From Myxocyprinus asiaticus (Eukaryota > Chordata > Actinopteri > Cypriniformes > Catostomidae): DNA of 64,000 nt. Positions 1 through 10,498 of this stretch are shown here, one piece after another. The first letter of the stretch is position 1; the number at the start of each line of letters is the position of its first letter. The notes beneath the pieces were generated by a model that was not told the DNA's origin, ran no database searches, and worked only from the letters and a program-made list of their open reading frames with translations. A program made the translations under genes and the position numbers. The stretch lies in the NCBI RefSeq assembly GCF_019703515.2, contig NC_059385.1, positions 28,500,001 to 28,564,000 of the forward strand, in the 5' to 3' direction.

Positions 1-483
1 TAAGGATTTCTTTCGGAATCCCCATCCGGGAGATTATTTTGAAGAGTGTCTCCGCAACAATACATGCTGAGATGCTGCGTAGAGGCACTGCTTCTGGATA
101 TCGCATTGCATAGTCCACTAGGACTAATACAAAGCGATATCTGCGTGCTGACCGCTCTAATGGCCTGACAAGGTCCATGCTAATTCTCTCGAAGGGGACC
201 TCGATCAGCAGAAGGGGGCGCAATGGTGCTTTTGGGGTGGAAGGTGGATTCACCAGCTGACATTCGTGGCATGCCGCACACCACCTGTGAACATTGCCGG
301 CAATGCTCAGCCAATAAAAACGGGCTATTCGTCGGTTCAGTGTTTTCTTTCCCCTAAGTAACCCGCCATCGGATTATAATGAGCTGCTTGGAACACCATT
401 TCCTGGCAGCTCCGTGGTATTAAGAGCTGGATTGTATCTTCCTTTGTTTGAGCATCCTGCATCACTCTATACAACCGCTCGTT
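1..483 (-). pseudogene. Retrotransposon integrase fragment (H2C2 zinc-binding plus core start)
   Basis: Reverse-strand translation gives a typical gypsy integrase lead-in (YFIIINERLYRVMQ), then a His-His-Cys-Cys zinc-binding region (HYNPMAG..., CAACHEC), then the start of the catalytic core, with the first catalytic Asp in ISMDLV and the segment RFVLVLVDYAMRYPEAVPLR. The gag stop lies only a few codons upstream in a different frame, so the cleavage/protease region is lost or was bypassed. The remaining acidic residues of the D,D,E triad lie off the window. Confidence 0.8.
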
Positions 484-488
484 TATAA

Positions 489-1070
489 TTATGAAATAGG
501 GATATTTCCCTCGACGTCATGGTCCCCCGCTAGCAGCCACCTCTGGCAGGCATCCCGGAGCCGTTGGGTGAAGGCGAGCGGGCGGCCGGTCCTCTCCAAC
601 TGCATGCCATGGAAGAGCTGGCGATTCTGCGCTGGACTACGGCCAACCCACTGCAGGATGGACTTCTTCATGTCCTCGTAAGCCAGGAGACTAGCCACCA
701 GCAGTTGTTGTGCTGCTTGCTGGGCTTCCCCAGACAGCAACGGGATAAGCCTGGCCACCCACTGGCCGCACGGCCAGCCCCAGATCTCGGCGGTGCACAC
801 AAAGAGGTCAAGGAATGCCTCTGGATCATCTGCCACCCCCATCTTCAGGAGTGTGGGTGGGGGCATGGGGGATGTGGAGTCTGGGGTCATGGCCGGAGCT
901 TTCTCCTGGCTGAGGAGGCTCCAGATCGCATGCCAGTCCTCTGCTTGAGCTCGTAGAATCTCAAAGAAACAACGATCTTGGTCTTTTCTCAGTTCAAGCA
1001 GGGATTGTTGGTGGGATTGGTGTAGGCCGGTGAGGGTCTTGAGGATTTCTGATTGGGGGGGGGGATTCAT
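489..1070 (-). CDS. Gag-like protein of Gmr1-type gypsy element
   Basis: An open frame of 193 codons from the Met at 1070, which follows the primer-binding site; an upstream Met at 1109 lies inside the LTR and is unlikely to be used. The C-terminal half carries the helical gag/SCAN-like pattern: LLSGEAQQAAQQL, then AYEDMKKSILQWVG, then LRDACQRWL, which resembles the LREL-C-RQWL ending of SCAN domains. The N-terminal half is rich in Gln, Leu and Pro. No CCHC zinc knuckle is seen before the stop, so the protein is shortened at the C-terminus and the reading frame breaks at the integrase boundary. It is probably a relic with no host function. Confidence 0.7.
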   Translation of the reverse strand: MNPPPQSEILKTLTGLHQSHQQSLLELRKDQDRCFFEILRAQAEDWHAIWSLLSQEKAPAMTPDSTSPMPPPTLLKMGVADDPEAFLDLFVCTAEIWGWPCGQWVARLIPLLSGEAQQAAQQLLVASLLAYEDMKKSILQWVGRSPAQNRQLFHGMQLERTGRPLAFTQRLRDACQRWLLAGDHDVEGNIPIS

Positions 1071-1086
1071 GGGGCGTACTTGGATT

Positions 1087-1100
1087 GGGTTTCGGCACCA
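1087..1100 (-). other. Primer-binding site of the gypsy element
   Basis: Reverse strand reads TGGTGCCGAAACCC one base after the LTR end (CA). TGG followed by a tRNA 3'-end complement directly after an LTR is the standard minus-strand primer site. It fixes the LTR to its left as the 5' LTR of an element pointing toward the window start. Confidence 0.75.
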
Positions 1101-1101
1101 G

Positions 1102-1444
1102 TGTAACAAACTTCACAGAAAGAGGGAAGGAGGACACAGGGAAGCAGGTTTCATCAGACACAGGTAAGGCTCTTTACTTAGCAACTTCCTGGTTTACAGA
1201 TTCACAAAGTTCATCAGGTTCACAATAGCAACTCAGCTTTACAAAACAACTCATTAGCTTCACGATCCAACTTCTGGACTCTCTCTCTCCGTCTCTGCTG
1301 GTGGCATGGCCACTCATATGCCGTTCTCCCCATGCTCACTGGAATTAGAGACAGGTGTTAGACATAATCTAGCTCAGGTGTAAGCACCCTTACCGCTTTC
1401 TCTCCCTCTCCGGACGGACGCTTGACCACGTCCCTGCTGCCACA
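1102..1444 (-). repeat. 5' LTR of Gmr1-like gypsy element (about 343 bp)
   Basis: Begins TGTGGCAGCAGG and ends GTTTGTTACA on the reverse strand, so it has TG...CA ends. It contains pieces shared with the LTR at 59438-59740, such as GTAAGGGTGC, ATGTCTAACACCTGT and TGTGTCCTCCTT. The two therefore belong to related families in opposite orientation at the two ends of the window. The insertion abuts LINE sequence at 1445. The other flank is outside the window, so the target duplication cannot be tested. Confidence 0.75.
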
Positions 1445-1521
1445 CCAGCCTTTGTTGATGATTTTACAGAACTATTATCAGAAACTTCCTCTGAATTTGA
1501 CTGTTTTGTTGTTGTTGGGGA

Positions 1522-1735
1522 TTTCAACATTCATATAGATAATCCTGAACACAACACTGCAAAATAACTCATAACAGTTTTGAACACTTTTGATCTGACT
1601 CAGCATGTAGATGGACCCACACACAATCGTGGACACACTCTTGGTCTACTCATTAGTAAGGGTCTGAACATTTCATCCACTCTTATCAAGGACATAGTTC
1701 TATCCGATCATTTCTGTATTTTCTTTGATATATTG
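1522..1735 (+). pseudogene. LINE endonuclease (APE) C-terminal fragment
   Basis: Translation shows GDFNIHID, a core APE-endonuclease motif, then after an in-frame stop LNTFDLTQHVDGPTHNRGHT followed by a short LGLLIS stretch and IVLSDHF, where SDH is the conserved catalytic pair at the end of the domain. The stop (TAA near 1565) and downstream breaks make it non-functional. Confidence 0.75.
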
Positions 1736-2138
1736 ATTTCTCCTGCAACTAAAGTTATATCTGTCTCTGTCAAAAAGAGGTACATAAATGAAAATACTAG
1801 TGTGCAAATGATGAAGGTTAAAGTATATCTATGATACCAAGTATATCTGCAGACTGTGTTGATGTTCTCCTCGATGACTTTAATTCAAAAGTTAAAATGC
1901 TATTAATGGCATTGCTCCTGTAAAAGTTAGGACGATTACTGGTAGGTGTAAAGCACCTTGGAGAAACAAAACATCAGCACAAAGCATGAAAAGGAAATGC
2001 AGGAAAGCAGAACATATTTGTCGGAAAACAAAACTTGAAGTCCATTATAACATCTACAAAGACAGCCTTCATGCTTTCAATTTGGAACTAGGCACAACTA
2101 GACAGACTTTCTTCTCAAACATTATAAACAGCAACATA

Positions 2139-3666
2139 CAGTTGAAGTCAGAAGTTTACATACACTTAAGTTGAAGTCATTAAAACTCATTTTTTAACCA
2201 CTCCACAGATTTAATATTAGTAAACTAGTTGTGGCAAGTAGTTTAGGACATCTACATTGTGCATGACATGAGTAATTTTTCCAACAATTGTTTACAGACA
2301 GATTGTTTCACTTTTAATTTACTATATCACAATTCCAGTGGGTCAGAAGTTTACATAAACTAAGTTAACTGTGCCTTTAAGCTGCTTGGAAAATTCCAGA
2401 AAATTATGTCAAGCCTTTAGACAATTAGCTTCTGACAGGAGGTGTGCTGAATTGGAGGTGTACCTGTGGGTGTATTTTAAGGCCTACCTTCAAACTCAGT
2501 GTCTCTTTGCATGACATCATGTGAAAATCAAAAGAAATCAGTCAAGACCTCAATCTGGTTTATTCTTGGGGGGCAAATTTAAAAACACCTGAATGTACCA
2601 CATTCATCTGTACAAACAATAGTACACAAGTATAAACATCATGGGACCATGCAGCCATCATACCGCACAAGAAGGAGACACATTCTGTCTCCTAGAGATG
2701 AATGTAGTTTGGTGCGAAAAGTGCAAATCAATCCCCAGAACAACAGCACAGGACATAGTGAAGATGCTGGAGGAAACAGGTAGAAAAGTATCTATATCCA
2801 CAGTAAAACAAGTCCTATATCAACATAACCTGAAAGGCTGCTCAGCAAGGAAGAAGCCACATCTCCAAAACTGCAATAAAAAACCCAGTTTGCAAGTGCA
2901 CATGGGACAAAGATCTTACTTTTTGGAGAAATGTCCTCTGGTCTAACGAAACAAAAATTGAACTGTTTGGCCATAATGACCATCGTTATGTTTGGAGGAA
3001 AAAGGGTGAGGCTTGCAAGCCGAAGAACACCATCCCAGCTATGAAGCATGGGGGTGGCAGCATCACGTTGTGGGGTGCTTTGCTGCAGGAGGGACTGGTG
3101 CACTTCACAAAATAGATGGCATCATGAGGAAGGAAAAATGATATGGATATATTGAAGAAACATCTCAAGACATCAGCCAGGAAGTTAAAGCATGGTCGCA
3201 AATGGGTCTTCCAAATGGACAATGACCCCAAGCATACCTCCTAAGCTGTGGCAAAATGGCTTAAGGATAACAAAGTCAAGTTATTGGAGTGGCCATCACA
3301 AAACCTGACTCAGTTACAGCAGTTCTGTCTGGAGGAATGGGCCAAAATTTCAGCTTCTTATTGTGAGAAGCTTGTGGAAGGCTACCCAAAATGTTTGACA
3401 CAAGTTAAACAATTTAAAGGCAATGCTACCAAATACTAACAAAGTGTATTTAAACTTCTGACCCACTGGGAATGTGATGAAAGAAATAAAAGCTGAAATA
3501 AATCATTCTCTCTACTATTATTCTGAAATTTCACATTCTTAAAATAAAAGTAGTAATCCTAACTGACCTAAGACAGGGAACGTTTTCTATGATTAAATGT
3601 CAGGAATTGTGAAAATGAGTTTAAATGTATTTGGCTAAGTTGTTTGTAAACTTCTGACTTCAACTG
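2139..3666 (+). mobile_element. Sleeping Beauty-type Tc1 transposon (dead), about 1.53 kb
   Basis: Flanked by TA (2137-2138 and 3667-3668). The outer ends read CAGTTGAAGTCAGAAGTTTA on the left and its inverse on the right. A second, inner copy of the repeat (GTCAGAAGTTTACATAAAC near 2344, TTTAAACTTCTGACCCACTGG near 3449) gives the inverted/direct repeat structure known from Sleeping Beauty and related fish elements. It sits inside the LINE at 1445-5667. Confidence 0.9.
2641..3439 (+). pseudogene. Tc1-family transposase pseudogene
   Basis: Pieces in several frames match a Tc1/Sleeping Beauty transposase: the DNA-binding region (RTTAQDIVKMLEETGRKVSI, STVKQVLYQHNLKG), then FGHNDHRYVWRKKGEACKPK, the MDNDPKH motif around the second catalytic Asp, WLKDNKVKLLEWPSQ, and the C-terminal QFCLEEWAKIS...GNATKY. 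The first catalytic Asp is Asn here (WSNET near 2940). The segment that should carry the catalytic Glu is deleted, because EWPSQ joins directly to NLTQLQQF near 3300. It cannot encode an active enzyme. Confidence 0.85.
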
Positions 3667-4014
3667 TAAACAACACCTGCACTCTTTTTGCTTCTGTATA
3701 GAGACTAACAAACCCCTCAACACAGGTTCCCTGTGAAATTCTCTTTGACAGAAAATTCAACGAGTTTGCATCTTTTTTCATGAAGAAGATCAATGATATT
3801 AGAATGACGATCAGCTCATCCACATGTTGTGCTGAGGTCAGACATCACCCACCACAACAACTTCAGAAATTAGTCACTATGTCTGATTTTGAGGCAATTG
3901 ATGGCAAAACCCTGGAAGAAACAGTACAGCTCTTAAAACATCAACCTGCTGTCTTGACACTCTCCCCAAATCATTTTTCAAAGACGTGTTTAACTGTCTA
4001 GAAAAATAACTGCT

Positions 4015-5400
4015 AGAAATAGTCAATGCCTCACTCCTTTCAGGCACATTTCCTAAGTCTCTAAAAACTGCAGTTGTTAAGCCACTTCTAAAAAAGAACA
4101 ATCTGAATAACTCAATTTTAAACAACTATAGACCAATCTCAAATCTTCCTTTCATTGGCAATTTCATTGAAAAGTTTGTTTTCAATCAGCTGAATATATT
4201 CTTAAACTCAAATGGCTACTTGGACAATTTCCAGTCTGGTTTCCAACAGCATTCATAACACAGAGATGACGCTCATAAAGATACTTAATGATATTCGGTT
4301 AAACACTAATTCAGGCAAAATATCAGTGCTGGTATTACTTGATTTTAGTGCTGCTTTTGACACTGTTGACCACAACATTCTCACAGACAGACTGGAAAAT
4401 GGGGTAGGGCTCTCTGAGACGGTCCTCAGCTGGTTCAGGTCATATCTAGAAGGGATGTGTGCAGGGATATGTGAACTATGTGAACATAAGTAAACATGAA
4501 TCTGAGTGAACATCCATGAATTGTGGAGTCCCACAAAGCTCAATTCTTGCACCGCTCCTGTTCAACCTTTATATGCTTCCACTAGGCCAAATTATGAAAA
4601 AGAACTAAATTGCATCCCGTAGCTATGCAGATGACAACCAGATTTGCCTAGCCCTATTGCCAAATGACTACAGCCCCATAGACTCTGTGCCAGTGCATTG
4701 ACGAAATTAACAGTTGGATGTGCCGAAACTTCCTTCAGTTAAACAAAGATAATACCGAGTTCATGTATTTGGCAACAAAGGTGAAATTCCAAAGGTGAAA
4801 ACATACCTTGACTCCAGGGGTCTAAAGACAAAAAAATCAGGTCAGGAATCTTGGTGTCATTTTGGTGTCACATCAAAGCAATAACTAAATCAGCCTACTA
4901 TCATCTAAAAATATTGCCAGAATAAGATGTTTTGTATCCAGTCAAGACTTAGAGAAACTTGTTCATGCATTCATCACCAGTAGGGTGGACTACTACAAAG
5001 GACTTCTCACCAGACTCAATGGACTTCTCATTCAGAATGCTGCTGCCAGGATTCTCACCTGAACCAAAAAAATCTGAGCATATTACTCCAGTCCTCTGGT
5101 CTTTACATTGGCTTCCAGTTACATTTAGAATTGATTTTAAGGTACTATTACTCGTTTATAAATCAATCAATGGCCTATGACCGTAGGTCTATGCTTGTTG
5201 AATATAAACCTGACAGACATCTCAGATCATTAGGATCAAGTCAGTTCGAAATACAGAGGGTTCAGTCAAAACAAGGTGAGACCGCGTTTAGGTATTATGC
5301 CACCCGCAGTTGGAACCAGCTTCCTTAGGAGGTCAGATATGCTCCAACAGTAGCCACATTCAAGTCCAGACTGAAAACACATCTGTTCAGCTGTGCATTT
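4015..5400 (+). pseudogene. LINE reverse transcriptase and C-terminal region, broken
   Basis: Recognisable RT blocks: NNYRPISNLPFIGNFIEK near 4120, FQSGFQ near 4230, LDFSAAFDTVDHN with the first catalytic Asp near 4340, CGVPQSSILAP near 4520, and YADDNQICLA with the catalytic ADD near 4625. The C-terminal part near 5080-5400 has the LHWLPV and SWNQLP motifs usual in fish L2/CR1-type LINEs. Stops and frameshifts separate the blocks. It is the downstream half of the LINE starting at 1445. Confidence 0.8.
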
Positions 5401-5667
5401 CTTCACTGAGCACAGTGCTGCACTCACTGATTGCACTGCATAATTTTATTTCTGTATTATTTTTCTGTTTTATTCATTTTTATAATTTTTACTTTTTAAA
5501 TTTATTTTATTTCTTTTTATTCTTATTTCTTGTTCTTAGCTGGTTTTAAAATGTATTTTTATATATCTTGTATTTTCTTTATCCTTATTATGTAAAGCCC
5601 TTTGAATTGCCATTGTGTATATTTCATAAATAAATTTATCATAAATAAACTTGCATTGCCTTGCCTT

Positions 5668-6250
5668 AAATTGAATCTCTCCCGGGGGCTGAAGCTGGAG
5701 GAGCATTAGCAGGGTGTGGCCCTAACAAAAATCGTGAGCAAAGCGGCTTCAGCGACCTGTCCTAAGGCTGCATAAGACTTAGCCATAAGAGTGGACGCAA
5801 GGTGTTCACCTGAAACATGCATGCAAACCGAGGAGGGTGCATGGTACATTCCTTGGAGAAAATGCACAACAGTTCTGCTGAACTGTACCATTCCCCACCT
5901 ACCACACCACAATAGACACCACATCCTCGTTTGGAGATATGACAAACGAAATTGGACCATCCATCTCAACAGAAGGACAGAGTTTTCCATGGGCATATTC
6001 AACAGGCAAAAATGCTGTAGATGGACAGCTGAAAGCCTGCAAAGCTTGCACTAGCGGGAGACTTTCCTCATTCTCCACGCTCAATGTCTAATTACTATTA
6101 TTTTAAAATAATATACATCGGTCCTTAACAAATAAGGCTGTCTGATGTGAGAAAAACATGAAATCTTTTAAAAATCTAGTTTAACCCAAAAATGTGTATG
6201 CAACTTCACCCCCCTAATTTGCATATGTGGGTCTAAAAGGACCCAGGTAA
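5668..6250 (-). other. Gene-free stretch with a possible decayed coding remnant
   Basis: The only open frame of note (reverse strand, 6084-5899, 61 codons) continues in other frames to about 5700, with codon-like composition but no domain I recognise. It may be a scrap of a retroelement gag. The rest is unremarkable. Confidence 0.3.
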
Positions 6251-6289
6251 AATCTAGATGCATGTTTTTTTTTTTTTTTTTTTTTAAAT

Positions 6290-6640
6290 AAAACTGCTTA
6301 TTTTTTAAGAAATATTAACTGTAATGATAATTTTATTAAATAAATATTCTGGGTTTAGTACAAGTTAAGATCAGTCAACAGCATTTGTGGCATAATGATG
6401 ATTACCACAAAAATCTGTTTTGTCTCATCCCTCCACTTCTTTACAAAAAGCAAAATCATGGTTACACTGAGGCAGTTACAATGGAAGTGAAAGGGGCCAA
6501 TTTTTGGAGGGTTTAAAGGGAGACATTTTAATCTTATTATTTTCTAAATACACTTACTGTACATTAATTCCGTGTTATTTGAGCTGTTAAGTTGCTTAAA
6601 TCGTCGTTTTTGCTGGATTACAAGGTTTACACCGTTGAGT
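6290..6640. repeat. Interspersed repeat, copy 1 (second copy near 60.6 kb)
   Basis: The segment around 6345-6435 (GGGTTTAGTACAAGTTAAGA..., GCATTTGTGGCATAATGATG, then TCATCCCTCC) matches 60600-60690 in order, with scattered differences. Non-coding, unclassified. Confidence 0.55.
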
Positions 6641-7016
6641 CTTCATTCATTCACTATTTGCTTTAATGACAGCATGCACTCGAGCTGGCATGAGATTCAA
6701 TAGTTTGTGCAAATCCTGATGATCCTGTTATCCAGAATGATTTGAGAATGTTCCAAAGAGGATATTGCATACTTCAATGGAAGCAGAAATTTAATCTTTT
6801 TGATAAAGGAGTTAACATGCCTAACGTCACAAAGTTGCTTATTTGATAGTGACCTAGAAATAGCGCAACATTTTAAATGTTCCTTCTTAACTTTGTCTAT
6901 TAACTATAATTTTTTTTTTTTTTTACTTTTTAAAATAAAAAAAAACATTGTTTATTTCTAGGTTTAAAATGACAAAACCCCCCCAGATGTGGTCTCAATC
7001 TTTTGTACCCAACTGT
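6640..7016. repeat. Possible Tc1-like non-coding element end
   Basis: The stretch ends AGATGTGGTCTCAATCTTTTGTACCCAACTGTA. The inverse (TACAGTTGGGTACAAAAGAT) looks like the end of a Tc1-type element with its TA target. No matching left end was found, so this is tentative. The rest up to about 7600 is plain AT-rich sequence. Confidence 0.35.
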
Positions 7017-7602
7017 AAATATATAATGAAAAATATTATATTGTAAGAACTGTGTTATGTCAGAATGTTATAAAACATATGTCTTTTAAAATAATTGTAT
7101 TTATACTTTTAGTGCATTCAAATTTCTGTTTTTCTCTAGAACATTAATCTTGTACTCTTGCCATGGGCAACATATTTAAAGCAACACGAAACCACTACAC
7201 AATCACAGTTATGTAACAAGGAGCAAAAGTGTATGTTGCACATACACAAATTCCTTTCAGTGCGGCAATTTTCTTTAAATTTCAAATGACTTAAAACAAG
7301 TATTTTCTCTAGACAGAGAACTATTTTCAAGTAAACATGCTGCTGTGCCAGAGGCAGAGGGGAGCCCATGGAGCTGATTTGTGTGGTGTGGGGCTGCTGC
7401 ATCTAGTTGTGGTCCATTTACTGCCAACCACAACACCCTTCTCCCACACACTGCCCCAGCAAACAACCTTTCCCCCAGCCTTTTCCTTTTCCCCTATGCT
7501 ATTCCTAAAAAACAGCTAACACACACACAAAGACACACACCTGCACTTACACACATACAGCAAACAAAGACAGGTACACATACTTTTACATTTTCTGAAG
7601 AA

Positions 7603-7790
7603 AATGTGGGTGGTGCCTGCCTGTGCAAAACTGAATACAAGGGTGTTGTAAGAGGTTGCCAAAATGTTGCCATGTGGTTGCTATGGTTCTCCTTGGTGGT
7701 TGCTACGGCAGTTCTAGGTGGTTGCTTGCTTACTTGCTCCAACTATCTATGTTATTCTGCTCTCTAGATATTGTGTGGGTTCCTCCTTTA
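7603..7790 (+). repeat. GTTGC-rich repeat, copy 1
   Basis: Multiple short GGTTGC / GTTGCTA units (7655-7730), preceded by GCCTGCCTGTGCAAAA. The same order of landmarks occurs at 47612-47800. Parts of the 3' portion (CTGGGTGGTTGC..., CAAAAGAGCCCACCCC...AAATCTCTA) are found at 8748-8810, after the insertion at 7850-8716. Confidence 0.55.
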
Positions 7791-7849
7791 ATGTCTTTGT
7801 GATTTTTTTCACTTGTTTTATCTGCCGGGCAATCTATTACTTATCTAAA

Positions 7850-8716
7850 GGCCCCTGCATACTTCCTACAAAATTGAAGAATTAATGGGTGTTTCGCCAT
7901 TTAGAAGAAAATCTGTCCAAAAGGGTGTTTTTGAGTTTGCTTCGGTGGTTCGTAACAGCTCGCTGGGGCAAACTTTTAGGAAAGCTTATTGTCAGCTGCT
8001 AAACACCTTACTGCCATTGGTCCACGTCATCGGTAGGTGTGACCTAGAGCTACCTACTTTGAGGCCGACAGCTAATTCTGTTAACGTTGTTTAGTCAGTC
8101 ATAATCAGTCAACATGAACATACCGCGTGCAGTTATTAGTGAGCTGGTGCAAATTTACCTACATCTGTACGATCGTTGTGTAGACACATTTTCCAAGGCC
8201 ATGTCATGTGATTATTTTTTTTGGTTTAATTACAAAAGGAATCAAATCTACTCAAGTACTCTTAATTGCCCGTTCACTCTTTTGCTTTATATGCTGCTTC
8301 ACTCATGTTCTGAATAAAGCGAAAGCCATTCACACATCTACCCAAAGTAACATTTTCCTATCATCATTCTTTTGTCTGTATTCTACTCATTAACACTATT
8401 TCTTACAGCTTTTTTTGCATTAGTATCAGTGTCATCATAAATGACAATAACAGAGTGTAATCGGCACATATTTTGGCTGCGTATAGCGTGCTATTTTACT
8501 CATCGAATGAGGTATGAAGTCATTGATTACACATTTTAATGTCATATTAGTTGAGGTTTTACATGTTGTCTTGAGTGTCCTCATATTTTCATGTACATCC
8601 AGCGGTGTGGCCGGTGTCTGAATCTTTGCAAACAGCATGTCATTGCTCAGCTGTTTCAAACGTTTTACTTCTGAATGAAGAACAAAGAAGAACTTCTTTG
8701 CAAGTGTGCTGGGGCC
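7850..8716 (+). mobile_element. Harbinger-like DNA transposon remnant
   Basis: The ends are weak inverted repeats (GGCCCCTGCATACTTC on the left, GGCCCCAGCACACTTG read inward from the right, 12 of 16 matching). At 8114 a reading frame starts MNIPRAVISELVQIYLHLYD, which resembles the start of MADF/Myb-type accessory proteins of PIF/Harbinger elements, then decays. No clear target duplication. The element appears to split the GTTGC repeat. Assignment is an inference. Confidence 0.4.
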
Positions 8717-8835
8717 ATCAGTCCATCGCTTAGAAAACTAATAGATGTTCTGGGTGGTTGCTTAATGGCTCAAGTCAAAAGAGCCCACCCCGAAATCTCT
8801 ATGATTTTTTTGGTTCTTACATATGGCATATTACA
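8717..8835 (+). repeat. 3' part of the GTTGC repeat
   Basis: TGTTCTGGGTGGTTGC followed by GCTCAAGTCAAAAGAGCCCA and AAATCTCTATGATTTTTT parallels 47660-47800, supporting one repeat interrupted by 7850-8716. Confidence 0.45.
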
Positions 8836-9173
8836 TATTACACATTAAGGTATGATTTCATGTCTGTAGCACAAACAGAGCAGGATGTTATTGAAGTTTA
8901 ATACTAGAATCTTTTTTCAAATTCTTAGAAATAATGGGAAAATATTTCCACATAACTGTCATGAACATGTTTTATATATTTGCGCATTTGTTTTGTCTTA
9001 GTCTTTGAGGCTCTTGCAGAGACAAACATAGTTCGAAAAACATATTTTATAAGGGCGGAACTTTTTTGTGTGTTCCCTTCACTGGTATTTACCATTATTT
9101 GAAGCTTTCCCTGGAATATCCGGAAATATACTTGGCTACCCACATGTTATTTGAATGCTATTCCATAGATATA

Positions 9174-10364
9174 CACTGTAAAAAATGAAAAGTTGAGAAA
9201 ACTTAAATTAAGGCAACCAGCTTCAGGACTTTGAGTTTTCTCAACTTAAGGACAAATTAATTTTATCAACTTAACAATTTAATTTGTCTGTGCTTTCAGT
9301 TAACTAAATAAATTAAGTCCAACACACTCAGAAATAACAGTGATTTCTACATGTATACCCAAGTTCAACAAGCTCACATTTTGAAGTTTGCAGCAACATA
9401 TACTTTATCATGCAGCTTTTCATTTCCACTAAAGTTCATGTGTCAGCCCCACCAAAATACTGTTTAGTTGGGCTAATTTAAAAAGCAGCATATGTAACCA
9501 CCACTAAAATTTCCAAGAAGTTAAAACAACTGGAAAACTGAAGAAACTTCACTAGAGCGAACACTAATCACCCTGATGGTGACTTCAAATAAAACAACTT
9601 TTTACAGCAAGACATCATTAAAACACTAAAACACACAAAACAAGAAGCATCTATTAATTCTAAACAGTAATTAGTTTCATGTACTTTTATGTTGCCATGC
9701 TTTGACAAAAGACACATAAATAAATTCAAGTGCAAGGGATTATGGGTATTGCCTCCACACAAATTGTTTCTCCAATTGGCATGCTCAGTGGCAGATGCAA
9801 CAAAATAGATTTCACACATCTTTTGACTCTTGAATTTTCAGGACCTTACCAAGACTACTGGAGAAGATTGTTAAGAATCAAAACAAAATTTAAATTACCT
9901 GATATTTTCTGATTTTCTATGTCCGTGGGCAGCCCTGGCCTTAACTGACTTACTACAGTAACATGAAGTTTTCACTGCACAGACGTTCACAAATATTCTA
10001 CAGAAAATCCACTAAGTAGACAAATACAGTTGTTGTGCATTGTCAACTAGTAAGATCAATACAGCAATCCAACAATCTGACAAAAACATCACTAATCAAT
10101 ATCTACATAACATAAATAGATGATATTAAACAAGAAAATATTCCTTGTCAAAGTATCAAGCCAATCTAGCAGTGATTGCACACTGGTTTTCTGCCACATG
10201 GTCTGCCATATTTTCTGCCACTCTGTGATCAAACTGAGCATCCACAAATGACAGTAAGTTGAACCTTCAAGACCAAACTTGACATTGTATGTATCTTGCT
10301 GTTTAAAATTTTAAGATTATCATACTGAATGTCATAAAAGTTAAGTTTACTGATTTTTATTTTA

Positions 10365-10404
<40 letters not shown>

Positions 10405-10498
10405 TTAAGCAATCTCAACTTTTTCCACATTTTATAGTTCAATCAGCTTTTAAAAGAGAGTTTGCCTGACAAAATGGAAGTTGGATTTTTTTACAGTG
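9174..10498. mobile_element. Non-autonomous DNA element with CACTG ends
   Basis: The left end CACTGTAAAAAATGAAAAG and right end ...TTTTTTTACAGTG are inverted repeats of about 13 bp, with TA directly outside both. Subterminal AAAAGTTGAGA motifs also mirror each other. CACTG ends suggest an EnSpm/CACTA-like origin. No transposase is seen. It contains an ATT microsatellite near 10366-10404. Confidence 0.5.
10366..10404. repeat. (ATT)n microsatellite
   Basis: Nearly pure TTA/ATT run of about 39 bp. Confidence 0.9.

Larger units (their letters stand above)
1..1444 (-). mobile_element. Gmr1-like Ty3/gypsy retrotransposon, truncated by window edge
   Basis: Read on the reverse strand this is, in order: LTR (1444-1102), primer-binding site (1100-1087), gag (from 1070), then the zinc-binding and catalytic parts of integrase running off the window. 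Integrase follows gag almost directly, and no RT or RNase H is seen between them. This matches the Gmr1 group of gypsy elements, whose pol order is copia-like (integrase before RT), and whose gag is related to the vertebrate SCAN domain. The protease region appears to be missing. A related element end lies at 58.7-59.7 kb. The class is firm; the Gmr1 assignment is inferred from domain order and gag pattern. Confidence 0.8.
1445..5667 (+). mobile_element. L2/CR1-like LINE, degenerate, split by a Tc1 insertion
   Basis: Fragments in one orientation: the C-terminal part of an APE-type endonuclease near 1500-1760, a linker (1986-2138), the Tc1 insertion (2139-3666), then the linker again, the reverse transcriptase (about 4015-4700), the C-terminal region (4950-5400) and an AT-rich 3' UTR with an AATAAA-containing tail near 5620-5660. 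The reading frame is broken by many stops and frameshifts. Sequence on either side of the Tc1 insertion joins smoothly, so the LINE is older than the Tc1. Confidence 0.8.

Noticed and set aside
564..956. 130-codon + strand open frame
   Set aside because: Antisense shadow of the gag frame on the reverse strand.
7381..7767. 128-codon + strand open frame
   Set aside because: Runs through a CACACA-rich stretch and the GTTGC repeat; no domain.
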